A stretch of 26,373 nt of DNA from Thermoleophilia bacterium. GTDB lineage: Bacteria > Actinomycetota > Thermoleophilia > Gaiellales > JAICJC01. This document shows, in pieces, positions 1 to 6,626 of this stretch. The first letter of the stretch is position 1, and each line of letters opens with the position of its first letter. The notes under the pieces are model-generated. The model was not told where the DNA came from. It did not search any database and saw only the letters and a list, made by a program, of their open reading frames with translations. Position numbers and translations under genes: made by a program. The DNA is taken from contig JAICJM010000039.1 in NCBI GenBank assembly GCA_025928435.1, positions 1-26,373 of the forward strand. The letters are read 5' to 3'.

Positions 1-52
1 AGTCATGCGCGCCATGGTAGGAGCGCGCTCGGACGGACCAAGAAGTCGCTGG

Positions 53-58
53 TATCGT
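53..58 (+). promoter_or_regulatory. Candidate -10 box of the UbiA-family gene
   Basis: TATCGT lies nine bases before the ATG at 68, which would give a leader of only two or three bases. No convincing -35 hexamer is visible. It is called because the same arrangement recurs before many other genes in the window. Confidence 0.35.
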
Positions 59-67
59 CAGCCTCGT

Positions 68-1048
68 ATGTCCGAGACCCTGCGTGGCCTGTGGCTCGAG
101 GTGCGGATCATCCCGGTGCTCCTGTGGAGCTTCTCGGCCCTGACGCTCGGCACGGCGCTCGCCTCCCGCGGCCACGGTCTGCAGGTCTGGTACTACATCG
201 GGGCGGTCGCGCTCGGCGTGCTGATCCAGGGTCTGCTGGCGCACTCCGTCAACGAGGTCGAGGACTGGCGCTCGGGCACCGACCGGCACGCGTCGCCGCG
301 GATCATCTCCGGAGGCAGCAAGGTGATCGTCGCCGGGCTGCTCCCGCCGCGGGCGCTGTGGTGGGTGTTCGGCGCGGCCTTCACCGCGACGACGGTGATC
401 GGGTTGGCGCTCGTCGCGGCGGCCGGCCTCGACCTGCTCCCGTTCGGGCTCGTCGGCGTCATCGGCGCGATCCTCTACACGCTCCCGCCCGTGCGGGCCG
501 CCTACCGGCCGTTCGCGGGGGAGGCGATCGCGTTCGTCTGCCTGGCCGACTGCGTCTGCGGCGCGCACCTGCTTCAGGGTCGGTCGATCGACGGGACGAC
601 GCTGGCGGCCGCGGTTGCGGTGGCCGCCTATGCGGTATCCATGCTGATGGTGCACCACTACCTCGACCGCGACGCGGACGCCGCCGCCGATCCGCCCAAG
701 ATCACCTCGATCGTCCGGCTCGGGCTCGTCAACGGCCGCCGCTACGCGATCGGGTGGTGCGTCGTCGCCATGGTCGCGGCCATCGCAGGGTCGGCGGCCC
801 AGCCCCGGCTCCTGCCGCTCGTGTTCGGCTATGCGATCGGCCTCGCCGCCCACCTCCGCTGCCGCCCCGCGGACGTCGAGTCGGTCACGATGTGCGAGAC
901 CGTGATCATCTTCGCCGGCATCGCCTCCGCCCTCTGCGCCGCGGCCCTGCTCGAGCCGCCGCTCGTCCTCACGCTGCTCGCGGCCGCGGTGCTCATCGCC
1001 TTCGAGATGCGGATGGCGGTCGCGCCCGCCCACACGCCGGCTGCATGA
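68..1048 (+). CDS. UbiA-family prenyltransferase, MenA-like
   Basis: This is a polytopic membrane protein of 326 residues. The first Asp-rich motif, NEVEDWRSGTD (residues 62-72), matches the MenA pattern NDxxDxxxGTD with Glu in place of the first Asp. The second motif is at about 198-204 (HYLDRDAD). In the family these aspartates bind Mg-diphosphate of the isoprenoid donor. SGGSKVIVAGLL (81-92) follows the first motif as in MenA relatives. Known family members move a prenyl chain onto an aromatic or quinone precursor; the acceptor here cannot be told from sequence. The ATG at 68 was chosen over 5 because the extra 21 residues are Arg-rich and a -10 box sits at 53-58. The stop overlaps the next start (ATGA at 1045). 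No other menaquinone genes are nearby, so a dedicated menA role is uncertain. Confidence 0.8.
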   Translation: MSETLRGLWLEVRIIPVLLWSFSALTLGTALASRGHGLQVWYYIGAVALGVLIQGLLAHSVNEVEDWRSGTDRHASPRIISGGSKVIVAGLLPPRALWWVFGAAFTATTVIGLALVAAAGLDLLPFGLVGVIGAILYTLPPVRAAYRPFAGEAIAFVCLADCVCGAHLLQGRSIDGTTLAAAVAVAAYAVSMLMVHHYLDRDADAAADPPKITSIVRLGLVNGRRYAIGWCVVAMVAAIAGSAAQPRLLPLVFGYAIGLAAHLRCRPADVESVTMCETVIIFAGIASALCAAALLEPPLVLTLLAAAVLIAFEMRMAVAPAHTPAA

Positions 1049-1710
1049 CGCTCGAGGAGGAGCTCGAGACGGCGGTCGCGGCGGCGGGCCGGCACGCCCG
1101 GCCCGGGGAGGAGCCTGTCGCGGTGATGGCCGCCGAGCCGGGCGGCGCGCGCGTGTTCGTGGTCGCGCTGGCGGCCGGCGAGGAGCTCGGGTACGTCGCC
1201 GTCGACACCGCCGGCGCGGCGGTCGCCGACCGGCGGCTGGTGAAGGACGCGGTCGCGCTCGCCGCGCTGGCCGAGCGGGCCGAGGAGGTCTCGGGGGCGA
1301 CGGCCGCGGACGAGCTGGTGGCGCAGTTCCGGGAGACGTCCGGGGCGCTGCGCGGGGCCGGCGAGGGAGAGGCGGCCGCCGCCGCCGAGGCGGTCGCCGC
1401 CGCGGGCGAGCGCCTGGGCGAGGCCGCCGCCGGCCCCCGGGCGGCGACGCCCGTCTACCTCGACCGGCTGGCGGCGCTCGCCGGCGAGGTGGCCGCGGCG
1501 ATCGAGGCGTTCATCGCGCACGCCGAGCGTCTGGGGCAGGGATCGGAGCAACCGACGCCGGCGGCGGAGGCGGCCTGGGCGGCGCTCGGAGCTGCGGCCC
1601 GCGCCGGCGAGCCGGGCAACTTCGCCCGCGCGATGACGGCTTCCTCGGGCGCGGTGGATGCGCTCGTCGCCGACGTGCTGGATCATTACCTGGTGGAGCT
1701 CGGCGCGTGA
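1045..1710 (+). CDS. Unknown Ala/Glu-rich protein
   Basis: A 221-residue acidic, very Ala-rich soluble protein with no signal peptide or membrane segment. I do not recognise the family. The N-terminal 80 residues look like a small mixed alpha/beta domain (RVFVVALAAGEELGYVAVD). The remainder, from about residue 85, is predicted mostly helical and rich in Ala, Glu and Gly. It starts in an ATGA overlap with the prenyltransferase and ends in a GTGA overlap with proline dehydrogenase, so the three are likely translated together. The coupling supports it as a real gene despite the biased composition. A role linked to proline oxidation or quinones would be a guess. Confidence 0.65.
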   Translation: MTLEEELETAVAAAGRHARPGEEPVAVMAAEPGGARVFVVALAAGEELGYVAVDTAGAAVADRRLVKDAVALAALAERAEEVSGATAADELVAQFRETSGALRGAGEGEAAAAAEAVAAAGERLGEAAAGPRAATPVYLDRLAALAGEVAAAIEAFIAHAERLGQGSEQPTPAAEAAWAALGAAARAGEPGNFARAMTASSGAVDALVADVLDHYLVELGA

Positions 1711-2624
1711 AGGCGTTCGACCGAGTGATCGCGGCGTCGCTGCCGGCGGTGCCGCGCGTCGTGGTGCGCCGGATCGCCAGCCGCTACATCGCGGGCGAGA
1801 CGCTCGCCGAGGCGGTGACGACGGTGCGCGGGCTGAACGCCCTGGGCGCCATGGCGACGGTCGACGTCCTCGGCGAGTTCATCTCGCGGCCCGACGAGGC
1901 CGAGCAGACGGCCACCGAGTACGAGCGCGCGCTGGATGCGATCGCCGCCGGTCAGCTGGACGCGAACGTGTCGGTGAAGCTCTCGGCGCTCGGGATCGAG
2001 ATCGACCGCGCCCTGGTCGACGGCACCCTCGCGCGGGTGCTGCGCTCGGCGGAGCGGCACCGCATCTTCGTGCGCATCGACATGGAGCACAGCGGCCTCA
2101 CCGGTGAGACGCTGGACATCTACCGCGAGCTGCGGGCCGCCGGCCACGAGGACGTCGGCGTCGTGATTCAGTCCTACATGCGGCGGGCCGAGGCGGACGT
2201 CGCCGCGCTGCGCGACCTGACCCCGAGCGTGCGGCTCGTGAAGGGCATCTACCTCGAGCCGGAGGACGTCGCATACCAGACGATGCCGGAGATCAACGCG
2301 AGCTATTTGCGCCTGCTCGAGCAGCTGGTCGAGGGCGGCAGCTACGTCGCCATCGCCACCCACGACCAGGCGCTGCTCGACGGCGCGCTCGACCTGATCG
2401 AGCGCCGCGGCCTGGCCCGCGACCGGTACGAGTTCCAGATGCTGCTCGGCGTGGCCGAGGAGGCGCGCCGGAAGCTCATCGCCGACGGCCACCACCTGCG
2501 TGTTTACGTGCCGTACGGGCGGGCATGGTACGCCTACTCCGTGCGCCGTCTGAAGGAAAACCCGAGCATTGCCGGCTACGTCGCCAGGGACGTCATGCGC
2601 ACGGTCGTCCCGGGTATGCGATGA
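1707..2624 (+). CDS. Proline dehydrogenase (monofunctional PRODH)
   Basis: It oxidises L-proline to pyrroline-5-carboxylate using FAD and passes electrons to the quinone pool. At 305 residues it has the length of monofunctional bacterial PRODH. Family motifs appear in order: TVDVLGE (51-57), NVSVKLSALG (87-96), RIDMEHS (123-129), VIQSYMRRAEAD (153-164), RLVKGIYLEP (176-185), IATHD (216-220), YEFQMLLGV (241-249) and YVPYGRAWYAYSVRRLKENP (267-286); the last includes the substrate-binding YxxRRxxE region. The start is GTG at 1707, in a four-base overlap with the preceding stop. No P5C dehydrogenase is in the window, so the second step of proline catabolism must be encoded elsewhere. Having a quinone-type prenyltransferase in the same run is suggestive, because PRODH reduces quinones, but that link is inference. 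Confidence 0.93.
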   Translation: MKAFDRVIAASLPAVPRVVVRRIASRYIAGETLAEAVTTVRGLNALGAMATVDVLGEFISRPDEAEQTATEYERALDAIAAGQLDANVSVKLSALGIEIDRALVDGTLARVLRSAERHRIFVRIDMEHSGLTGETLDIYRELRAAGHEDVGVVIQSYMRRAEADVAALRDLTPSVRLVKGIYLEPEDVAYQTMPEINASYLRLLEQLVEGGSYVAIATHDQALLDGALDLIERRGLARDRYEFQMLLGVAEEARRKLIADGHHLRVYVPYGRAWYAYSVRRLKENPSIAGYVARDVMRTVVPGMR

Positions 2625-3055
2625 GCGCCGTCCGGACGGTGCGGGTGGCGCTCGCGGGCGCGGCGGCCGCCGGCGTGTGGGTCGCGGTGGAGCCGGCGAT
2701 CCGGCGGGCCACCGGGGGTAGGCACACGCAGGTGCGGCTGCTCGGCGGCCTGGTCGCGCCGCGCGGCCGGTGGCGCGAGATCGGGCTCGCGATGCACCTC
2801 GCCAACGGCGCCATGTTCGGCCTCGCCTTCGACCGGCTGGGGCTGCGTGGCCCCGGGCGCGGCGCGGTCGCGGCCGAGGCGGAGAATGCCCTGCTCTGGC
2901 CGCTCGTCGGCCTGATCGACCGGATCCACCCGGACGTCCGCTCCGGCGCCTGGCCGCCGCTCGCCACCAGCGGTGCCGACTTCGCCCAGGAGGTGGTCGG
3001 GCACGCGGTGTTCGGGAGCGTGATGGGCGCGCTCATCCCGCGCCGCTCACGCTGA
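2621..3055 (+). CDS. Small unknown, possibly membrane-associated protein
   Basis: A 144-residue protein starting in an ATGA overlap with proline dehydrogenase. The N-terminus (about 4-24) is a hydrophobic Ala/Val segment. A second nonpolar stretch, IGLAMHLANGAMFGLAFDRLG, lies near residues 55-75, and a third near the C-terminus (VVGHAVFGSVMGALIP). The pattern suggests a small membrane protein with two to four segments. I do not recognise the family. Its end overlaps by 23 bases, convergently, with the TipA-like gene on the other strand. Coupling to PRODH supports expression; no function is assigned. Confidence 0.6.
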   Translation: MSAVRTVRVALAGAAAAGVWVAVEPAIRRATGGRHTQVRLLGGLVAPRGRWREIGLAMHLANGAMFGLAFDRLGLRGPGRGAVAAEAENALLWPLVGLIDRIHPDVRSGAWPPLATSGADFAQEVVGHAVFGSVMGALIPRRSR

Positions 3056-3380
3056 GCGCGCGGCCGACGTAGACCATGAGATCGCCCGAGACGGCGCCGC
3101 GCGAGGCCCGCTCGACGCCTTCCTCGTGATACATGCGCCCGAGCGCCTCGCTGATGTCCGGATCGCCGCCGGTGAACTGCTCGACCAGGGAGCGCCAGCG
3201 CGAGGCGATCTCCTGTATGCGCGGCGCGGCGGGGTCGGTGCCGGCGGCGCGCTCCGCCTCGGCCTCGGCGATCAGATCCGCCCAGGCCTGCCCCGCGGCG
3301 CGCATGCCCTCGGGCCCGAGAGCGTCCCGGCGGCGCGCGAGCTCCGCCTGCTGCTCGGTCGTGTAGTAGCGGTCGGACAT
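3033..3380 (-). CDS. TipAS-domain protein from an internal start
   Basis: An ATG at 3380 lies six bases after GGAGGGG (3387-3393), the best Shine-Dalgarno in this gene. It gives a 115-residue protein, MSDRYYTTEQQ to ALSVSGAG, which is the bare TipAS drug-recognition domain. In Streptomyces the tipA gene is known to make a short TipAS from an internal start as well as full-length TipAL. Here the internal start is downstream of the frameshift, so TipAS could be made even if full-length protein cannot. A longer alternative is ATG 3479 (MPALRTRLQR), which lacks as good a ribosome site. Expression is inferred from the site, not shown. Confidence 0.5.
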   Translation of the reverse strand: MSDRYYTTEQQAELARRRDALGPEGMRAAGQAWADLIAEAEAERAAGTDPAAPRIQEIASRWRSLVEQFTGGDPDISEALGRMYHEEGVERASRGAVSGDLMVYVGRALSVSGAG

Positions 3381-3777
3381 CGCCATCCCCTCCATCGCGT
3401 CGGTGAGCTCCGCAACCGTCGGCTCGCCGTCCGCGCAGACGTCCAGCAGTCGCTGCAGGCGCGTGCGCAGCGCGGGCATTCGCGGCCATCCGCGACTCGA
3501 CCACCTCGAGCTGGCGGACCAGCACGTCGGAGAGGCGGACGTCGTCGTCGAGCAGGCGGCCGATCTCCTCCAGCGGCACGTCGAGCGAGCGCAGCGCCAG
3601 GAGGCGGTAGAGCCGTTCGACCTCGGCCGCCGTGTAGAGCCGGTAGCCGGCCTCCGTGCGCGTCGACGGCCGCAGCAGGCCGAGCGCCTCGTAGTGGCGA
3701 AGCGCCCGCACCGAGACACGCGCCATCGCCGCGAGCTCGCCGATCCGCCACGTGTGTGCCGAGCCGGTTGCATCCAT
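3033..3777 (-). pseudogene. TipA-like MerR regulator (MerR HTH + TipAS domain), split by a frameshift
   Basis: Residues 1-101 from ATG 3777 are a classic MerR DNA-binding half: winged HTH (WRIGELAAMARVSVRALRHY, 10-29), then LLRPSTRTEAGYRLY and the start of the dimer helix (RQLEVVESRM). Around 3472-3480 the frame breaks. The coiled coil continues in another frame as LRTRLQRLLDVCADGEPTV, followed by a TipAS ligand-binding domain (DRYYTTEQQAELARRRDALG to SGDLMVYVGRALSV). The span is 745 bases, one more than a multiple of three, so one extra base (or two missing) explains it. No stop interrupts the first frame, so ribosomes would read on into nonsense. Domain composition says TipAL/Mta/SkgA type. 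The defect may be an assembly error, a real mutation, or tolerated because the TipAS half has its own start at 3380. The 3' end overlaps the convergent gene ending at 3055. Confidence 0.8.
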
Positions 3778-3783
3778 GATCCC

Positions 3784-3814
3784 ACCATAGGCCCTGACGC
3801 TACGTCAGGGTCAA
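3784..3814 (-). promoter_or_regulatory. MerR-type operator/promoter of the TipA-like gene
   Basis: On the minus strand TTGACC (3809-3814) and TATGGT (3784-3789) are separated by 19 bases. That over-long spacer is the hallmark of MerR-activated promoters. A dyad with perfect 8-base arms, CCCTGACG CTA CGTCAGGG (3792-3810), fills the spacer. The -10 box ends six bases before the ATG at 3777, so the transcript would be leaderless. This indicates autoregulation by the adjacent MerR protein. Confidence 0.82.
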
Positions 3815-3820
3815 GCCGGA

Positions 3821-4030
3821 TCAGTGGACGGGCGTCTGCGGCGGGCCCTTGGTCGTGCCGTGCCCGAGCTCGTCCAGATCCGCCAGCCGCAGCTCCGCAT
3901 GCCGCCGCACCGGATGCCCCGCCGGCAGGCCGGCGATCAGCGCCACGATGCGGTCGGCGATCTGGTAGGCGAACTGCGGCGTCGCCGGCCCCCAGAGGGC
4001 GTCGATGTCGCGGACGGTCGGCTCTGCCAT
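3821..4030 (-). CDS. Small conserved-looking protein of unknown function
   Basis: A 69-residue soluble protein, MAEPTVRDIDALWGPATPQF to KGPPQTPVH. The N-terminal part (TVRDIDALWGPATPQFAYQI) and the helix IADRIVALIAGLPAGHPVRR look constrained, and I believe similar short proteins exist in actinobacteria, but I cannot name a family. ATG 4030 was preferred over an upstream extension because a TATGCT -10 box lies at 4040-4045, nine bases away. It reads toward the TipA-like promoter, ending seven bases before that -35. No function is assigned. Confidence 0.55.
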   Translation of the reverse strand: MAEPTVRDIDALWGPATPQFAYQIADRIVALIAGLPAGHPVRRHAELRLADLDELGHGTTKGPPQTPVH

Positions 4031-4039
4031 CGGCGCCGG

Positions 4040-4045
4040 AGCATA
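4040..4045 (-). promoter_or_regulatory. Candidate -10 box of the 69-residue gene
   Basis: TATGCT on the minus strand ends nine bases before ATG 4030. The expected -35 position falls at the edge of the structured repeat beginning at 4065 and has no TTGACA-like hexamer. Confidence 0.35.
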
Positions 4046-4064
4046 GCGGCGGGCGGTCGGCGGC

Positions 4065-4116
4065 GGGGACGGGCGCCAAGTGTCACGTGTTGATGGTGGA
4101 AAGTGGCGCCGTCCCC
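4065..4116 (+). repeat. Structured repeat element, copy 1
   Basis: GGGGAC (4065-4070) pairs with GTCCCC (4111-4116), and inside them GGCGCC (4072-4077) pairs with GGCGCC (4105-4110), with one bulged G at 4071. The 27-base interior begins AAGTGTCACGTG and contains the palindrome CACGTG. A relative with the same GGCGCC-27-GGCGCC layout lies at 4273-4311. It is not followed by a T run, so it is not an ordinary terminator. It sits just upstream of the small gene at 4030. Confidence 0.6.
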
Positions 4117-4272
4117 GGACGCACCTAACGCTTCGCACCGCAGAGCCACGGGTGGCGTCCGAGCTGCCATCGGAGGAACGGGAGGGTCAAGACGAGCCCC
4201 GAGTACCACGCTGCCTCGGCCATGATGCGCAGCCGGAGCGCCGCGATGACGATTGCGGCCACGTCGGCCCCG

Positions 4273-4311
4273 GGCGCCAACTGGCGCCAGGTGACGCCGG
4301 AGAATGGCGCC
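4273..4311 (+). repeat. Structured repeat element, copy 2 (diverged)
   Basis: GGCGCC at 4273-4278 and 4306-4311 bracket a 27-base interior, exactly the length in copy 1. Aligned without gaps the interiors agree at 16 of 27 positions, including AAnTG at the start and GTGA in the middle. This copy also contains the ten-base palindrome CTGGCGCCAG (4281-4290). The flanking CCCCGGGCG sequences do not pair as cleanly as the copy 1 stem. Same orientation as copy 1; it lies 35 bases beyond the kup stop. Confidence 0.5.
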
Positions 4312-4345
4312 GCCCCGGGCGCCGCCCCGGCCACCCGGAGCCGCT

Positions 4346-6298
4346 CTACAGCTCCACGTACGCGCCGACCTCGAAGACGCGGTCCGGCGGGATGTGGAAC
4401 GAGCGCGTCACTGGCGTCGAATTCTGGTGCAGGAAGGTGAAGAGGCGCTTGCGCCAGCGGGCCATGCCGGCCCTGCCGGTCGGCAGGATCGTCACATGGT
4501 CGACGTAGTACGACGCGCGGTCGAGGTCGATCTCGACCCCCTGGCTGCCGGCCTCCCGGAGCGCCGCGACGACGTCGGGCTCGTCCTGGTAGCCGTACGT
4601 GGCGGCGATCGCGACGAACCCCTGGCGCAGCCGCTCGATCTCGAGCCGATCCGGCTCGGGGACGTGGGGGACGCCGGCGATCTTGATCTTCACGAGGATG
4701 ACGTGCTCGTGCACGATGCCGTTGTGCTCGGCGTTGTTGAGGAGGGCCGTCGGCACCGTCTCGAGCGACGTCGTCAGGAAGACCGCGGTGCCGGGCACGC
4801 GATTCGGCGGCGTATCGACCATGTCGTTGAGGTATTGCCGGAGCGGCATCCGTCCCTCACGCACAGCCCGCGCGAGGGTGATCCGGCCGCGGTGCCAGGT
4901 CGTGAGGATGGTGAAGAAGATCGCGCCGACGACGAGCGGGAACCAGCCGCCGCTCAGGACCTTGGGCAGGTTCGCGGCGAAGAAGGTGAGCTCGACGAGC
5001 AGGAGGAAGGCCGCGGCCGGGACGAGCAGCTTGAGCGGCTTTCGCCACAGCGCCCGGAACACGACGAACGCGAGGAGCGTGTTGGTGGCGAAGATCGCGC
5101 TGAGGGCGATCCCGTAGGCGTTGGCGAGGCCCGTCGGCGAGCGGAACGTCAGCACGAGCACGATGACAGCCCCGCACAGGAGCCAGTTGACGACCGGGAT
5201 ATAGATCTGGCCGACGATCCGCCTGGAAGTGTGCCGGATGCTCATCCGCGGAAGGAATCCGAGCTGGATCACCTGCTGCGTGACGGAGAACGCTCCTGAG
5301 ATCACGGCCTGCGACGCGATCACCGTCGCCAGCGTCGCCAGGGCCACCATCGCCTTCTGGCCGGGCTGACCGCCGGGCACGAGGAAGAAGAACGGGTTCG
5401 ACGCGGTCTCCGGCCGGGACATGATGAGGGCGCCCTGGCCCATGTAGTTCAGGAGCAGGCAGGGGAAGGCCAGCCCGAGCCAGGCGCGGGTGATGGCCTT
5501 GCGCCCGAAGTGCCCCATGTCGGCATAGATCGCCTCGGCTCCCGTCACGGCCAGGAAGACCGATCCGAGCGCGAGGAAGCCCATCAGCGGGTCGTCGGCC
5601 ACGAACCGGGCGGCATACGTCGGAGACAGCGAGCGGACGATCTCGGGATGGGCCGCGACCTCTCTGACGCCGAGCGCACCGACCACGAGGAACCACACCA
5701 CCATGACGGGCCCGAACAGGCCACCGACCGCGCCGGTGCCGAACCGCTGCAGCGCGAAGAGCCCGATCAGGACAGCGAGCGAGAGCGGGACGATCTGCGC
5801 GGCGAGCGCCGGCGAGGCCACCTGGAGGCCCGAGACGGCCGACACGACCGAGATCGCCGGCGTGAGCATGCCGTCGCCGTAGAACAGCGACGCCCCCAGC
5901 ACGCCGATGATGACGAGGCCCGTCTTGCGCCGCCCCTTCACGACTCGTTCGATGAGCGCGACGAGCGCCATGATCCCACCCTCGCCGCCGTTGTCCACCC
6001 GCAGGATCAGCAGCACGTACTTGAGCGTGACGACGAGCGCCAGCGCCCAGAAGATGAGCGAGAGCGCGCCGTAGACCCGCAGGGGAGACGGCGCCATCGG
6101 GTGGTCGCCGTGGAATATCAGCTGCATGGTGTAGAGCGGGCTCGTGCCGATGTCCCCGTAGACGACTCCGAGGGCGCCGAGCGAGAGGGCGAGCGATGCC
6201 CACCCCGTCTGCGTGACGCCGCCCGCGCGCCCCTGGGCGGCCTCCGCAGGCTCGCGCCGTGGCCGCTCCGGGGTCTCGATGGCCGCGTGCGTGTTCAT
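4346..6298 (-). CDS. kup: Kup-family low-affinity potassium uptake protein
   Basis: Kup proteins are K+/H+ symporters of the inner membrane with about 12 membrane segments and a cytoplasmic C-terminal domain. This one is 650 residues, near the usual length. Diagnostic motifs are LGVVYGDIGTSPLY (about 43-56) in the first segment, RVDNGGEGGIMALVALI, GASLFYGDGMLTPAISV and AEAIYADMGHFG. The soluble tail from about residue 485 ends PPDRVFEVGAYVEL. ATG 6298 (MNTHAAIETP) was chosen over the ATG ten codons upstream because GGGGCGAG lies just before it and Kup proteins usually have a short polar N-terminus. It is a single-gene unit divergent from the gene at 6464. The leader shows no c-di-AMP (ydaO) riboswitch I could recognise. 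Repeat copy 2 lies just downstream. Confidence 0.95.
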   Translation of the reverse strand: MNTHAAIETPERPRREPAEAAQGRAGGVTQTGWASLALSLGALGVVYGDIGTSPLYTMQLIFHGDHPMAPSPLRVYGALSLIFWALALVVTLKYVLLILRVDNGGEGGIMALVALIERVVKGRRKTGLVIIGVLGASLFYGDGMLTPAISVVSAVSGLQVASPALAAQIVPLSLAVLIGLFALQRFGTGAVGGLFGPVMVVWFLVVGALGVREVAAHPEIVRSLSPTYAARFVADDPLMGFLALGSVFLAVTGAEAIYADMGHFGRKAITRAWLGLAFPCLLLNYMGQGALIMSRPETASNPFFFLVPGGQPGQKAMVALATLATVIASQAVISGAFSVTQQVIQLGFLPRMSIRHTSRRIVGQIYIPVVNWLLCGAVIVLVLTFRSPTGLANAYGIALSAIFATNTLLAFVVFRALWRKPLKLLVPAAAFLLLVELTFFAANLPKVLSGGWFPLVVGAIFFTILTTWHRGRITLARAVREGRMPLRQYLNDMVDTPPNRVPGTAVFLTTSLETVPTALLNNAEHNGIVHEHVILVKIKIAGVPHVPEPDRLEIERLRQGFVAIAATYGYQDEPDVVAALREAGSQGVEIDLDRASYYVDHVTILPTGRAGMARWRKRLFTFLHQNSTPVTRSFHIPPDRVFEVGAYVEL

Positions 6299-6403
6299 CT
6301 CGCCCCACCGTCGCACCGTGCGCCTCACTGCCGCATCACAGTTCGGCCGGCGGGCGTACCAGATACCTCACGAGGGGATCACGGCCGCGTCACACTCGAC
6401 CTC

Positions 6404-6421
6404 CGGCCCCGAGCGGGGCCG
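6404..6421. other. Short GC hairpin in the kup divergent intergenic region
   Basis: CGGCCCC (6404-6410) and GGGGCCG (6415-6421) form a 7-base stem with a GAGC tetraloop. It lies about 105 bases upstream of kup and 43 upstream of the gene at 6464, between divergent genes, so it is not a 3' terminator. It could be a leader structure or an operator; nothing distinguishes these. Confidence 0.35.
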
Positions 6422-6451
6422 TGCGGGTGGCTCCGCCACGGCGATCGGCCG

Positions 6452-6457
6452 TACACT
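6452..6457 (+). promoter_or_regulatory. Candidate -10 box, leaderless
   Basis: TACACT ends six bases before the ATG at 6464, which would put transcription start at or beside the start codon. No clear -35 hexamer. Confidence 0.45.
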
Positions 6458-6463
6458 CGTCGT

Positions 6464-6622
6464 ATGCCGCAACCCGCCCAGCGCCGCGACGACCGCTCGC
6501 CCGCCGGGTGGACGGCAGGCGTCGTCTTCGATGCCCTGGGGCCCGCCATCATCGGGATCGCGATCCTCGTGTTCCTGGCAGCGGTCTTCATCGGCTCGTC
6601 GTCGAACTATCCCGGGCTCTAG
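6464..6622 (+). CDS. Small single-pass membrane protein, unknown
   Basis: A 52-residue protein: a polar, Arg-rich head (MPQPAQRRDDRSPAGW), then one hydrophobic segment (about residues 22-44, with VFDALGPAIIGIAILVFLAA) and a short tail SSSNYPGL. The start is supported by the -10 box six bases upstream. Such short membrane proteins often carry no name. The next gene starts five bases after its stop, so they are probably co-transcribed. I cannot assign a function. Confidence 0.5.
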   Translation: MPQPAQRRDDRSPAGWTAGVVFDALGPAIIGIAILVFLAAVFIGSSSNYPGL

Positions 6623-6626
6623 GCCG

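Larger units (their letters stand above)
4031..4345. other. Non-coding interval downstream of kup
   Basis: This 315-base stretch lies between the small gene (start 4030) and the kup stop. It holds a -10 box at 4040-4045 and two structured repeats. Between them, 4117-4260 has no recognisable gene. A minus-strand open frame at 4125-4334 runs through repeat copy 2 and has a short hydrophobic stretch, but resembles nothing I know. It could be debris of a lost gene. Confidence 0.5.

Noticed and set aside
1..19. Possible divergent minus-strand gene starting at 6 with a TACCAT box at 14-19
   Set aside because: The spacing fits the leaderless pattern, but only six bases of any coding sequence would lie in the window, so it cannot be supported.
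4125..4334. 69-codon minus-strand frame downstream of kup
   Set aside because: It passes through structured repeat copy 2, has no ribosome site or -10 box and no recognisable homology. The hydrophobic stretch could be chance or debris.
6299..6463. c-di-AMP (ydaO) riboswitch in the kup leader
   Set aside because: Such riboswitches often precede potassium transporter genes, so I looked for one. I saw no ydaO-type conserved core, only a short GC hairpin.
4304..6622. Long plus-strand open frames across the kup region, one of 331 and one of 370 codons
   Set aside because: They are antisense to kup, which has clear family motifs. Their translations are Arg/Asp/Glu-rich without domains. Only the last 52 codons (from 6464) of the second, outside kup, look like a gene.
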